This document shows positions 33,161 to 43,807 of a stretch of 64,000 nt of DNA, piece after piece (position 1 is the stretch's first letter; the number at the start of each line of letters is the position of its first letter). The notes below the pieces were generated by a model. It did not search any database, was not told where the DNA came from, and was given only the letters and a program-made list of their open reading frames with translations. The DNA comes from Paraphoma chrysanthemicola (taxonomy: Eukaryota; Ascomycota; Dothideomycetes; Pleosporales; Phaeosphaeriaceae). The position numbers and the translations under genes are program-made. The DNA lies in NCBI GenBank assembly GCA_020744225.1, contig JAGMWG010000009.1, positions 372,001 through 436,000 of the forward strand. The letters run 5' to 3'.

Positions 33161-34059
33161 TCACCCATTCACACTGGCACTTTTTGGAAGGCCAATACCC
33201 ACGGCTGCTGTAGCACCCGCGTCAATGGGTAACACAGCACCCGTGACCCACCTGGCATGGTCACTCGCCAAGAAAGTGACTGCACAAGCTGCATCCCAAG
33301 CTGTACCTTCGGTACCGAGAAGGCTTCGCTTCTTGCGCGCATCACGAGCTTCTTCGCTCATACCTTTCGCGTACATCATTGGTGTGTACAGCATCTTGTC
33401 ACATGTCAGCGCTGAGAGAAATAGTCATAATGTAAACCTACTCCGGGACAAACGCAATTCACGCGGATTCCGTCCGCAGCATGGTGCGCTGACATCGCTC
33501 TTGTCATGTTGACCACCGCACCCTTGCTCGTAGGGTACAGCAAGTGCGGCGTGCCACCCTTGAGACCAGCGACTGAACCCATGTTGATGATGCTTCCTTT
33601 GAGCTCTCCCTCGTTCTTTTGCATAGCTGGGATGGCAAACTTGGCCATCTGCACCATGCTACTAACGTTGATCTCCAGTCCTTTTGCCCAGGCTTCCATG
33701 TCAACATCCACGGCTGTTCCAGCTGCGCCACCAATTCCTACGTTATTGACCAAAATGTCTAATCTTCCAAACTCTTTCAACGCTAACTGAACTGCGGCTT
33801 CGCAATCAGCAGCTTTGGTAACATCCGCTTTCAGTGGTATCGCTTTTGCCCGTCCAGGCTTCGAGGATATGATCTCCGACGTCTTTTGAGCCCATTCGAG
33901 ATTGAGGTCTAAACATAGCACGTTGCAACCCTCGTCAGCGAGCATGATGGAAATTGCTCGCCCGTTGCCAATTCCATCTCCTGCGCACCCTGCCCCAGTG
34001 ACGATCGCGACTTTGCCTTTAAGGCCTCTCGACGGCGGTTCGGACGGTATTTCCGCCAT
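33161..34059 (-). CDS. short-chain dehydrogenase/reductase (SDR)
   Basis: NAD(P)-dependent oxidoreductase of the classical SDR family, 283 residues. Exons are 34059-33442 and 33394-33161, with a 47-bp intron in phase 0. The Rossmann motif 'TGAGCAGDGIGNGRA' is at residues about 21-35, 'NNVGIGG' at about 105-111, and the catalytic Tyr-x-x-x-Lys as 'YPTSK'. 'RVNCVCPGMLYTP' is completed across the intron, and the C-terminal 'GAVLPIDAGATAAVG' block is typical. The insertion between the glycines is slightly longer than in most SDRs. The substrate is not predictable. It is divergent from an esterase gene with a 437-bp shared promoter. Confidence 0.9.
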
Positions 34060-34496
34060 TGTGTGAGGTGATGTACTTCGGTATCGGCAGCTCGAGGTCT
34101 TGTTCGATGGTTGTTAAAGTCCGTCAAGCTCGGTAAACCGAAAACGGAAAGCCGCAAGTGCCTTCAGCACCACGAACGCTGAAGATGCCAGTACTTCTGC
34201 TAGGACTGAATATTGTTGCGTGATTCGACCTCGTGAAAATTAAACAGTGACCATGTTCGTCCTCACTAGAGATCGACCCGGCCGCAGACGGAGCCGGTCG
34301 TAAACGAGCCCGGTTCGCGAGCTGGCGTCGAAGGTGAACCTCGGTATGTGGGCTGATTGAGGGGCTACAACTGCAAAGAGCAAGCTTGCCACAAACAGCG
34401 ACCAACGTCAACACGCTTATTTATGCAACATTTAAGGTTCGCCCAGTCTCTCCAGGTATCTCTGACCAACTCTGACGAACTCGATCCTCAACAAAT
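34060..34496. other. shared divergent promoter of the SDR and esterase genes
   Basis: A 437-bp region between two divergent ATGs, long enough for two core promoters. No specific operator was recognised. Confidence 0.5.
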
Positions 34497-35567
34497 ATGA
34501 CTCTTGATTTCTCCAAATATGGTGGCCCATCCGAAGAGTGGCTTGCAGTTGAGAAAACACTTCCCGCGTTGACTTTCGACATTAAAGCCGACCCTGTCGC
34601 TCTTAGAAGCGCTGTCAACACGGAGCGTGCAAATCGCAATGCTGCTGTCATGCCCGAGCTGTCGGCACATGTTCAAATGACCGATTACTCGATACCGACG
34701 CGCGACGGCTCGAGCATTCAGGCGCGGACGTACCGATCCGTCAAAACAGACAAGTCGGATAAGCTGCCAGTCTACCTTTATTTTCACGGAGGAGGCTTTA
34801 TTTTTGGCAACCTGGAGACCGAAGATGCTTTGTCTTCGTTGACAGCAATCAGAACCGGAGTCTTGGTACTCAACGTGAACTATCGACACACGCCTGAGCA
34901 CACTTTCCCCACAGCGTGGCACGACGCCGAAGATGCTCTTGCGTGGTTACACAAGAACATAGAGCTGGTTGGAGGCGATCCATCAAAAGTTGTCGTCGGT
35001 GGGATTTCTGCAGGTGGACAGCTCTCCGCGGCTCTGACACTTGAACAACACCTCGGGAAGAGCGAGGTGACAAAGAATCTACCAAAACTTGCTGGTCAAG
35101 TCCTGATCATCCCATGCGTGGCGCACCCCTCAAACTACGATGAAGGCCCAGGCAAGAAGCTCAAAGTCTCGTCGTACGTCGAGAACGAGAATGCACCGAT
35201 GTTGCCTAGAAAGACGGTTGACTTCTTCACGGGCCTTCTCAAACCGGGGAAGGTCGATCTGAGAGACACAAAGCTGAATATAGTAAATGCAACAGAGGAG
35301 GAGGTCAAAGGTCTACCACCGACTGTTTTTGGCATTGCAGGACTCGACCCACTCCGCGACGAAGCTCTATTGTACGCAAAGCTGTTGACAGAAGCTAACG
35401 TACCGACGGATGTCAGACTGTTCAAGGGGGTGCCTCATGGTCATAGGAGATTTGGCGATGCGTTGAAGAAGGCATCGAAGGATTGGGATGACTGCGTGGA
35501 AGAAGGCATCTTGTGGGTGTTGTCGAAGCCACAGGCGACAGGAAAGTTCGAAGTCAAGCTGCCGTAG
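34497..35567 (+). CDS. alpha/beta hydrolase, HSL-type esterase/lipase
   Basis: Intronless, 356 residues, no signal peptide. The hormone-sensitive-lipase family oxyanion motif HGGGF is at residues 97-101 and the nucleophile motif GISAGG at 169-174 (Ser171). The acid residue is Asp284 in 'AGLDPLRDE', and the His lies in 'PHGHRRF' (314 or 316). It probably hydrolyses short-chain or bulky esters inside the cell. The divergent SDR suggests a shared small-molecule conversion, for example ester hydrolysis followed by alcohol oxidation; this is inference from position only. Confidence 0.9.
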   Translation: MTLDFSKYGGPSEEWLAVEKTLPALTFDIKADPVALRSAVNTERANRNAAVMPELSAHVQMTDYSIPTRDGSSIQARTYRSVKTDKSDKLPVYLYFHGGGFIFGNLETEDALSSLTAIRTGVLVLNVNYRHTPEHTFPTAWHDAEDALAWLHKNIELVGGDPSKVVVGGISAGGQLSAALTLEQHLGKSEVTKNLPKLAGQVLIIPCVAHPSNYDEGPGKKLKVSSYVENENAPMLPRKTVDFFTGLLKPGKVDLRDTKLNIVNATEEEVKGLPPTVFGIAGLDPLRDEALLYAKLLTEANVPTDVRLFKGVPHGHRRFGDALKKASKDWDDCVEEGILWVLSKPQATGKFEVKLP

Positions 35568-35906
35568 ATACAATTGTGAATTTTACATTCAATCCAATGG
35601 CGGGCATCTTGCTAAAGGAGGAGGGTATCTTCCTCAATGTTGTGAGTCTTGTCACGTCAGGCGCGCCTCGGCGAGTTTGGAAAATGCACGGGCCCACGCG
35701 CTGCTGGCTAGAGTTCGCCGTCTTTGCCGGCCGCCCCTGATCCAACATACTGTTCTATTCGTCCAAATCCCACAAAGACGAAGAGCAAGGATGCCTTACA
35801 TGCAGCCAATTTGTCTGCATGCTACCTGATCCACCCTGCAAGTCTTGGCACACGCAGCCTCGTCGCGTCTCGTTGTTCACAACAATGACTTTTGCACATC
35901 ACAACT
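35568..35906. other. intergenic; leader of the HET gene with an overlapping upstream ORF
   Basis: A 15-residue upstream reading frame (ATG 35885, stop ending 35932) overlaps the HET-gene start codon at 35907 in another frame. Nothing else is recognised. Confidence 0.5.
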
Positions 35907-37831
35907 ATGCGACTTCTCCATCTTCAAGGTGATGCATGGGAAAAGGGGCCACTGGATCTCGCCATCCGCGAGTTTGTTGCTGACGATGCACCGCCGTACC
36001 TCATAGTGTCGCATCGATGGCGCGAAGACGAGGTTCTCTTTGCAGACCTAAACGTGCCATCGACACCTGACGCGCGATCGGAAGAAGGATCCGAAAAGGG
36101 AGAGTCATCAACACCAGATGTGAAGATCAAGGTATCTTCGTCATCTATGCCAGACGTACAGTCGAAAAAGGGCTTTGCGAAGCTGCGAACCACTTGTCGA
36201 ATAGCATCACAAATGGGTCTCAGATACCTGTGGATCGATACCTGCTGCATCGACAAAAGTTCCAGCTCCGATGTCGCTGAAGCCGTCGTCTCAATGTACG
36301 ATTGGTATGCCAATGCGCGTTGTTGCATAGCCTATCTAGATGATATCCACGTTACGTCAGATCTTAGTCAATCAAGTTGGTTTTCACGGGGTTGGTGAGT
36401 GCTTCCATTTCACGCAGGTGTTTGGACAAGTGCTGATCGTCTATTGTCAGGACTTTACCAGAATTGATTGCACCAGAGCAAGTGATATTCTACTCGACTG
36501 ACTGGATTGAGTTAGGCACAAAAGCTTCGCTTTCGCTCGAAGTGTCTATAACTACCGGCATTGAAGAATCCGTTCTTTGGCATCGCAATAGCCTGGACAG
36601 AGTATGCGTATCTGAGAAACTGTCGTGGGCGGCCCGCAGGAGCACCACACGACCTGAAGATGAAAGCTACGCTTTGATGGGCTTGTTTGGCATACGCATG
36701 CTTCCGATGTACGGTGAAGGCAGAGAGCGAGCGTTCATGCGGCTACAAACAGAAATCATGCAGATTACGGCAGATCATACCCTCTTCGCCTGGAATTCGT
36801 CAGTTTCAAAAGGCCATATGCTAGCTCCTCGAGTATCGTGCTTTCTGGAGGGCGCATTGTACACACCATGCGACTACGACAAAGACCTTGTCAAGAACGT
36901 AGAGTATGCCTTCGACTTCGGCATGACTAACATCGGACTTCGCATTGCCCTTCCAAGGATCTCAATGCCACGACATGACGAGCGGCTTGTCTTCGCGATT
37001 CTCGCCTGTAAGCACCGCCATAGATCAGACTATGTTGCCATTTGCTTGCAGCAGCGCAAGAACACTCCATACAATAGCTTCTTCCGGATAGCATTTGACG
37101 GATGCGCAACTTACCACCTGATGCGCGATCCGAGCAAGAAGATGGGTGACCTGGTCGCGCATTTCGACCTTGCACATATATCTCCAACGCGTTCTCAGGA
37201 GGAGCCACTGGTCAACAGCTTTGGTCCTCCACAAGTCTCGGTCCAGTTCGATTTTCACATCAAAGCAAAGAAACCATACTCTCAAGTCATCCTTAGCAAC
37301 AACGCGCGACACGCCATGAACGACCCTCCACCACCACCTCCCGACGATGACGCACCACCTGGATACAGCGCGATTGCGCCGCCGACCTATAACGCAGCAC
37401 CTACGCCTCGCCCCGAAAATTACCTTGCAAGCACAATCCCCACGCAACACCGCTTCACCGGCTCTTTTCCTACATGCAGTTTCCACTCCGAAGTCATGCA
37501 GCTCCGCGGCTCACGCACCATTGACATCGCATTCGGCAGTCTCGGCGGCAGTATCTGGTTTCACATGCTACCTCCACGCTATGACGGGGCGGTACTAGAT
37601 TACGGCTACATTGCTGCTGATTATGTTTTCCCGACTGGACATTGTTGGAGGCAGGCATGGAGCCACTCGATTGTGTTTTTGGAAGGGTTTAATCCCAAGT
37701 ATGCAAAGTTGCGAGACTTCTCAGGAACGCAGCATAGCGTCGAGATCGTGGTGAGAAATGATCAAGTCGGTGCCATTCTGGTGAATGTGTATTTGGTGGT
37801 GGATAAACCGAGTCGGTTGCCGTTTAAGTGA
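35907..37831 (+). CDS. HET-domain protein (heterokaryon incompatibility type)
   Basis: Exons are 35907-36394 and 36451-37831 (56-bp intron), giving 622 residues. The HET domain occupies about the first 165 residues: 'APPYLIVSHRW', 'GLRYLWIDTCCIDK' and 'AVVSMYDWYANARCCIAYLDD', followed by 'WFSRGWTLPELIAP' across the intron. 'WAARRSTTRPEDESYALMGLF' and 'YGEGRERAFMRLQTEI' are the usual post-HET motifs. Residues about 470-510 are proline-rich. The C-terminal part has no recognised NACHT or WD repeats, so this is a stand-alone HET protein. HET domains trigger cell death on non-self recognition in some proteins; most genomic copies have no demonstrated role. An acidic insert (residues about 50-85) interrupts the first part of the domain. 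Confidence 0.9.
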
Positions 37832-38131
37832 AAGGGTGTCGTGTCAGAACCTACGCGAGAAACGGAGTGGCAGCGCGGACTCAACACAAAGGAAAAAGCG
37901 GTGCTCAGAGAGGCTGATGTTGTGCGATTATCATGTGCTTCTGAATACTCATCGTCTTAACCGGGATTTGCCCCAAACAATCCAAAGCCTGTCCAGATCC
38001 CTTGCTCGGGATCAAACTCAGCATGCACCTGCCGATCTTCTTTCCATCTGGCACGCATGACTCAATGGCGGCATTGTACGTCCTAACCGCCAGATCTTAG
38101 ACTCCCGCACTGTGAGGCTGGCAAATCGATC
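37832..38131. other. intergenic between convergent genes
   Basis: Only 3' regions of the HET gene and the hydrolase gene; nothing is seen. Confidence 0.5.
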
Positions 38132-39046
38132 TTAATGTTTCCTCACAAATTCCAAGACACCCTTTACAAATGCCTGTGGGTTCTCCTCTGCAACGTAATG
38201 ACCACTTTCCTCTATGAGCAGCACTGTCGCATTTTCGTTGACCTCGCTTGTCATTCTTTCCGCATACGGGGTAAGTATGAATTTCTCACCCATCATCACC
38301 ATGGTCGGCACCTTGACCTTTCCGTGCTCTTTCAGCCACCCACGATTCTCCTCGGCATCCTTCTCAAAGGCGCGATAGACCTCGAGAGCCGCTCTGATTG
38401 CTCCTGGCTGCTCGTAGGCAAGCGTGTAGTGGTCGAGATCCGCCGGCGTAATCGCGGCGCTGTTGTACAATTGCTTGTCGAAGAAGTGTTTGAGGTACTC
38501 GCGTTCCTTCCCAGCGATCAAGAATTCCGGTAGATCTGGAACGCAATGGAACATGAAGTGGAACGCCGCCGGGTTGGTCTTGACTTCTTCGTACACTGAC
38601 GTTCCAGGCAATGGACATTCACCCCAGATCAGACTGGCAACGCCGTCCGGATAGCGCGATGCATATGCGAACGCAATCATGCCGCCGATATCGTGACCAA
38701 CGACATGAATTTTCTCCTTGATACCCAAATGCTCTTGCACGAGTCGGTACAGGTCCCCAGCCATGTTCGATTTCTCGTAGCCATTTGGTGGCTTCGACGA
38801 CTGCCCTGCGCCTCGAAAGTCCGGAGCGATAACTCGGTAGCCAGCGTCAGAAAGCGGGGCGATGACGTGGCGGAACTGATATGAGGTTTGTGGAAAGCCG
38901 TGAATCAGCAAAATGGTGCCCTTTGTCTCGATGATAGGTGAACATTCTGTGTACGCGATGCGGAGTTGCCCGTCTGAAACCGTCGCGATGCGCTGCTTCC
39001 ATCGGGATGAGTCGCGTGCTGTTTGAGAGGAGCTTGAAGTACTCAT
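38132..39046 (-). CDS. alpha/beta hydrolase, epoxide hydrolase/haloacid dehalogenase-like
   Basis: Intronless, 304 residues from the ATG at 39046 (context ACAACCATGAG); the frame also contains an ATG at 39154 that would add 36 unlikely residues. The 'LIHGFPQ' oxyanion motif is at about residues 47-53. The nucleophile elbow is 'VGHDIGG' with Asp119 rather than Ser, which places it with soluble epoxide hydrolases and haloalkane/fluoroacetate dehalogenases. 'PDFRGAGQS' and the late 'ESGHYVAEENP' (catalytic His) fit. The exact substrate cannot be told from sequence. Confidence 0.88.
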   Translation of the reverse strand: MSTSSSSQTARDSSRWKQRIATVSDGQLRIAYTECSPIIETKGTILLIHGFPQTSYQFRHVIAPLSDAGYRVIAPDFRGAGQSSKPPNGYEKSNMAGDLYRLVQEHLGIKEKIHVVGHDIGGMIAFAYASRYPDGVASLIWGECPLPGTSVYEEVKTNPAAFHFMFHCVPDLPEFLIAGKEREYLKHFFDKQLYNSAAITPADLDHYTLAYEQPGAIRAALEVYRAFEKDAEENRGWLKEHGKVKVPTMVMMGEKFILTPYAERMTSEVNENATVLLIEESGHYVAEENPQAFVKGVLEFVRKH

Positions 39047-39393
39047 GGTTGTTGTGCGTCCCTGTACAAGAAATACCACTGTGCTGGTGAAGCTATTATA
39101 TATTCTTGCGCTTGCATGGTTTAGGTTGGCGTATTTGTAAGGCATGACGCTCATTGAGCGTCAGCTGCAGCCCGAGCGTCATCGTAACTTCGCAACAACA
39201 GCACGATTTCAGAACGCCATCGTTCAACGTGGCATCCATTCTGAGCCAAAAAAAAAGCGACAGTGGATCATTGCTTATGGTAATGTGTACACTTCTGCAT
39301 TTGGTTAGGATTGCGACGGAAGTGCACGGCCGACAAACGAAAACAATCCTTTCTGAGTTATCTGGAGCAACAGTGCCGACCTGTGCGGTAGCC
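39047..39393. other. intergenic, nothing recognised
   Basis: Upstream of the hydrolase and downstream of the F-box gene. A short A-run (AAAAAAAAA at about 39249) is the only feature. Confidence 0.4.
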
Positions 39394-40905
39394 TCACTCT
39401 TCACTCGCGTCCAAAATCAGGTCCACGCCCTGTTCTTGAAATGCCATCACTAGATAATCAGCGATTGCCACGGGTGCCGGTCGCCAGGAGCACTCGACTC
39501 GCTTCAGATTTGGCAGGAGCTCCGTACAGTCGGGCAGCAACATGTGGAGAGAGTGCTCGACATCATCATCCCATTCCGTTCGGATGCTCAAGCTTGTGAT
39601 TGAAGGGGGAAGTAGAGACGAGAGTCGTTCATCTGGTCCCTCAAGACTGTTGTAGTCTCCCCATAGTGCGAGACCGGAAACTTCGAGATTGGCAAGCCGA
39701 CTGAAGTCTCGAAAGCTGCCCAGTGCTGGAATATCTGTCTCCATATCAACGAGCCACCCTGAGTCCAAAGTATCAACCCGCAAGCTCTGGAGAGTGCTCG
39801 TGAACTTTCGTAAGGCTTGGCCAATAACTGCAAGCTCAATCGGTTTATCGGGTGGTTTGATATCAATTGGTTGCGCACGTTCGCCGTAGGAGTAACAAGC
39901 GCTGGTGGTAGAGTGAGAAATCCAGTTGATAGATACACGCGTCAAAGCATTGCAGCGCTCTAGATGTCCACAGATGAACCTTGAGTTCATGTCATAGATG
40001 TCAAGCGAGAGCTCGCTTATAGCAGCACTAGAATTGGAATGGTCTTGAGACAGAGACGGGTGCTGACGAAGTTTCTCTCGTATGTTGAAGGATGTACAGT
40101 GTTCCCGTATGTAGTCTTGCAGAGGCGAGTGATGTGCCGTCGGTTGAGCTTTGATTGTTGTGATAGCATCTTGCTGGAAGGGCCGGTTGATGAGCCATAC
40201 ACACCGCAATCCGGCAGACGACGAAAACCGTCTGAAGGCTAGTGCCGACGAAAGAAATATGTCATGACACATAGCAACTTCGCCAAGATTGTCCGCCAAT
40301 GTTATTATGAGGATAATGGGAAAGATTAGCGAGTGCTCCATATGCGAACTGCCGAAATCTTGCCAGAGAGCCCCCAGCAAGCTCTCGTTCTCCTCGAAAG
40401 ACCATTCATACCAGGGGAGGAGCTTGTTGCGTTTGAATAAAGCTCCCATTCCAGGAATGTTCCATGATGCGGCAGCGAGCCAACTAGCCATGGTTCCCCA
40501 TTCTGATGTACCGCAGGACACAGGTAGCTCACTCGAGCTCAGCCGTGTCGTGAGAATCTCACAATACTTGATGTGCTTCGCAAGCTTGGGCTGTCGAAAC
40601 AGAGTTGTCTGGAGAAGTTTCGTTGCGTCTAAGTGGTTCTGGGTCTGGATAAAGCTTGTGTACAAGAAGGGCGTAGTGATTGCGTGTAGTTTGTGGCATG
40701 TCAAAGTCATGCTATGTAGCGCTCTTACTGTGCGTGCATTGTGCTCCTGGCGTACAGATTCGGCCTCTGGATCGGGAAGAAAGCCACGAGTTACTTCCAG
40801 GTGCGATATAATGCAGAGAAGGAGCTCGTCTGGCAGAAGGCCCAGGTAGCATACGTCCGTATCATCTGCTGACCCAAAGCAAGGTTTGTATTGCGAGGAT
40901 ATCAT
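39394..40905 (-). CDS. F-box-like protein, paralogue of the gene at 42299-43807
   Basis: Intronless, 503 residues. The F-box core 'LGLLPDELLLCIISHLEVTR' is at about 22-41, followed after a charged insert by 'LTCHKLHAITTPFLYTSF', a post-F-box block common in Dothideomycetes. The remainder is Leu-rich with irregular repeat-like segments ('LQSLRVDTLDSGW', 'LANLEVSGLALWG', 'SITSLSIRTEW'), which suggests degenerate leucine-rich repeats. It probably works as a substrate adaptor of an SCF ubiquitin ligase. No target is predictable. Confidence 0.78.
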   Translation of the reverse strand: MISSQYKPCFGSADDTDVCYLGLLPDELLLCIISHLEVTRGFLPDPEAESVRQEHNARTVRALHSMTLTCHKLHAITTPFLYTSFIQTQNHLDATKLLQTTLFRQPKLAKHIKYCEILTTRLSSSELPVSCGTSEWGTMASWLAAASWNIPGMGALFKRNKLLPWYEWSFEENESLLGALWQDFGSSHMEHSLIFPIILIITLADNLGEVAMCHDIFLSSALAFRRFSSSAGLRCVWLINRPFQQDAITTIKAQPTAHHSPLQDYIREHCTSFNIREKLRQHPSLSQDHSNSSAAISELSLDIYDMNSRFICGHLERCNALTRVSINWISHSTTSACYSYGERAQPIDIKPPDKPIELAVIGQALRKFTSTLQSLRVDTLDSGWLVDMETDIPALGSFRDFSRLANLEVSGLALWGDYNSLEGPDERLSSLLPPSITSLSIRTEWDDDVEHSLHMLLPDCTELLPNLKRVECSWRPAPVAIADYLVMAFQEQGVDLILDASEE

Positions 40906-41532
40906 GATATCCGCATCAGCTATAGGTGGCTGTAATGCATGGGTAATTTTGCGAGTAGTGGGCGATACTTGGAAAGTCTTGGTCGCATCAATGCCTGGCA
41001 GATCGAGTCAAATGAAGCGCGGCGAGACGCGCCAAGCCACTAAAAACTGCCCGCACCAAGCTCCTCCCATTGCTGGTACTGTCCTCATTCAAGATCGCTC
41101 GACGTGGGAGCATGATGTTCGAGGACGTCCCAATTTGCACATTGTGAACATATCTGCCTGGTTAGTCACATTTGTTGCGAAACGCGGAGGTTGAGGAGAC
41201 TTCTCTAGTGTTTTTTGTAGTACGGCTATGCCGAGAACTACTCTCAAGGCATACACAAACAATACTCGCGAGCCACCCAACATGTACGTTGTTTGCAAGG
41301 AAGACGAATTGATGCACTCAGGCATCGAATTAGGACATGTGTTTCGCCGAGCATGGCCTCTTTGAGCTCATCGCGCAATCTGACCCCGCAATGCCACCAC
41401 GATAACCACCAGTGATCGCCGAATTACCTGCCAGCACTTCATGCTTCTGGCGATACATATATAGAGGCCAACAGGGTACTGTCTGATGGTGCAGCTGCAA
41501 CTTATTGAGTACCAATCTAGCAAATACCCACA
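40906..41532. other. divergent intergenic region between F-box gene and carbonic anhydrase
   Basis: A TATA box (TATATAG, 41458-41464) for the carbonic anhydrase gene is clear. Nothing else is recognised. Confidence 0.5.
41458..41464 (+). promoter_or_regulatory. TATA box of carbonic anhydrase gene
   Basis: TATATAG lies about 75 bp upstream of the ATG at 41533. Confidence 0.5.
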
Positions 41533-42099
41533 ATGTCAGCCAATGGTGAACAGAATCTGAAGAAGGGGAACCAGGAGTATGCTGCGTCGTTTACGCAGGG
41601 ACACTTAGCACTCCCGCCCAGTCAGAAATATGCCGTCTGTACGTATTTGGACGTTCCCCATGTCTTTTTTCCGCAGTAGCTAATTCAAGGCACTACAGTA
41701 ACGTGCATGGACGCCCGTATCGATCCTGCCGCTGCCTTCGGCATACCTCTCGGAGCCGCCCACGTCATTCGCAATGCGGGCGCCTCTGCTCGCGATGCGT
41801 TCAGATCCATCGTCATCTCGCAACAACTCCTTGGCACCACAGAAGTGCTTGTCGTAAAGCATACGGGATGTGGCATGTTAACATTCGACAACGAAACTGC
41901 GAAAGGGCTGGTGAAGAAGAACAAGGGCGATGCTGCGGCCAAGGAAGTGCAGGACATAGATTTCTTGACATTCCCTGACCTGGAAGCAGAAGTCAAGAAA
42001 GATGTGGAATGGCTGCAGAGTCGTGCTGTTGAGCAGGGTATTCGCTTCACAGGGTGGGTGTACGAGGTCGAGACGGGCAAGGCGCGTCAGGTCGTTTAG
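41533..42099 (+). CDS. beta-class carbonic anhydrase
   Basis: Zinc enzyme interconverting CO2 and bicarbonate. Exons are 41533-41638 and 41699-42099 (60-bp intron, phase 1), giving 168 residues. The zinc ligands are Cys38 (in 'LTCMDARID'), His90 and Cys93 (in 'KHTGCGM'), and the Asp40-Arg42 catalytic dyad is present. 'RNAGASARD' is the conserved block between them. The short length and lack of an N-terminal extension fit the compact bacterial-like (type II/cab-type) beta subclass and suggest a cytosolic enzyme. All ligands are intact. Confidence 0.93.
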
Positions 42100-42298
42100 G
42101 CAAGCGGGCATGGCTGCCTAAAGCATCTTCTTGGAGACAGTGATGAAGCCTTATCCTCTATTCACAATATCAACATGATGAGCAATCCGAACACTGTTTG
42201 AAGTGTTGTTGACGGCGGCGGCCATTTTGAGCCTCACTATTCCTTTCTAGATTTAGCGGTCTCGCGACTGCGAACTACACCCGTGGGCGTGCAGCAGG

Positions 42299-43807
42299 AT
42301 GCACAAGGGCTTCACGATCCAGACATCCCTCAGAGCATCCATCCAATCGCAACATTACGATAACGGAGCAACCGCGATTCAAGTGAAAATAGCTGGAATC
42401 GCCATGAATCAGGACGATGCGGCGACAACATTGTGCGACTTACCCGATGAGCTGCTATTGCACGTCACACATCAATTGCGGTGCACACGCTCTCTCCAGC
42501 CGCAGTCGACCGCGTTCAAAGACAAGGCAAAAGAGAAATCCAGGCAATGCGAGAATCGCAGAAGACAGGTTGCCCTACATGCACTTTGTTTGACCAATCG
42601 GCATTTACACAAGATTGCTACACCGCTTTTGTACAGCTCATTCCTGGGAAGCGCGACTTCCCACGGCTTGAAGCCTCTTGAGCTATTCCACCGGACAATT
42701 ACGACAACGCAAGCCACTACCAAATCAAGTACTCCACTTGTACACAACCTGAAGTACGTCGAGAACCGTTTGTCTGACCATTTAGGCAACAGTCTCTACG
42801 CTGATGCCGAGGAAGATAACGTGGTCACTACGGCGTCACGATACTTCTCTCTACTTGCAGAAATCGTCAATCATGCTCTTAATATTCAGCATCTGTCAGT
42901 GGTCAGTTTAGAAGCCCCCGGTGTGTCCTTCTGGGAGACTATCCTTGTGAACGAGCAGAACTCTGGCGGGCGCTTGTTGGTAGCGAGCCATAGCTTTGCA
43001 ATGCTTGAATCTCTTTGCGTCCAGATCCATACTCAAGGTCATGATAGCCTTCGGTCACAAAGCGTATTCAGTCAGATCTGCTCAGCCACAACTGGAATGC
43101 CTAGGCTTCAAGATCTACGAGCCTCCGGGATTATCGCGGACGGCATCCCACCCTCACTACCAGGCAGACTCGAGAAGCTAGCACGTCTCGAGATCACTGA
43201 ATGCATGCTAGAAGTGAATGAGATCATCAACCTATGGGCTGCGTGTGATGGGTTGCGTCACATCGTTTGCGAGTGGGCCTTCCTACACACTGACACTCTC
43301 TCACCATCAGATCTCTACGAAGGCTTGCTGCTGCATCGCGAAACATTGGAAACGCTTCATCTGGACATGCGAGAGGTGCGAGTCATTGAGCTGCCCGATG
43401 CTCGTCCATGGAAGCTGGGCTCGCTGCGCCCCTTCCAGGCTCTTACTGAGCTCACCATCTGTACACGGTCTCTACTAGGGATTGAGAATGAGGACGTTGG
43501 CGCTGAAGGCTATGCCGAAGACTTTAGACTATCAGAGACGTTGCCTGAAAGACTGAAAAGCCTCGTCTTGCTACTGTCAAACGACGAAGACGAAGACGAG
43601 ATCGACCTCTCAGAAGCCAGAGTCTTGTGGACGTTGTGCGAGGATTGTCCGCACTCTCAACCTGAACTTGAGAACGTCATTGTTCAAAGTCGGCCCCGGT
43701 TGAGCTTACCAGCTCTTTCCAATGCTTTCGAAGAAAGCGCAGTACACTTCCGGAGCGTACAGGAGGCGAGTCATTGGTCGCCGCTCGATATGCCGTGGAG
43801 GCTTTGA
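42299..43807 (+). CDS. F-box-like protein, paralogue of the gene at 39394-40905
   Basis: Intronless, 502 residues from the ATG at 42299; an in-frame ATG at 42404, just before the F-box, is an equally reasonable start (467 residues). The F-box core 'LCDLPDELLLHVTHQLRCTR' is followed by a basic insert and 'LTNRHLHKIATPLLYSSF', aligning well with the minus-strand F-box protein 1.4 kb away. The C-terminal part is Leu-rich with an acidic stretch 'SNDEDEDEIDLSE'. Probable SCF adaptor with unknown target. Confidence 0.78.
   Translation: MHKGFTIQTSLRASIQSQHYDNGATAIQVKIAGIAMNQDDAATTLCDLPDELLLHVTHQLRCTRSLQPQSTAFKDKAKEKSRQCENRRRQVALHALCLTNRHLHKIATPLLYSSFLGSATSHGLKPLELFHRTITTTQATTKSSTPLVHNLKYVENRLSDHLGNSLYADAEEDNVVTTASRYFSLLAEIVNHALNIQHLSVVSLEAPGVSFWETILVNEQNSGGRLLVASHSFAMLESLCVQIHTQGHDSLRSQSVFSQICSATTGMPRLQDLRASGIIADGIPPSLPGRLEKLARLEITECMLEVNEIINLWAACDGLRHIVCEWAFLHTDTLSPSDLYEGLLLHRETLETLHLDMREVRVIELPDARPWKLGSLRPFQALTELTICTRSLLGIENEDVGAEGYAEDFRLSETLPERLKSLVLLLSNDEDEDEIDLSEARVLWTLCEDCPHSQPELENVIVQSRPRLSLPALSNAFEESAVHFRSVQEASHWSPLDMPWRL

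Noticed and set aside
31451..39046. Possible secondary-metabolite cluster (SDR, esterase, hydrolase)
   Set aside because: No polyketide synthase, peptide synthetase, terpene cyclase or other backbone enzyme is present; the neighbours are a cell-wall hydrolase and a HET gene.
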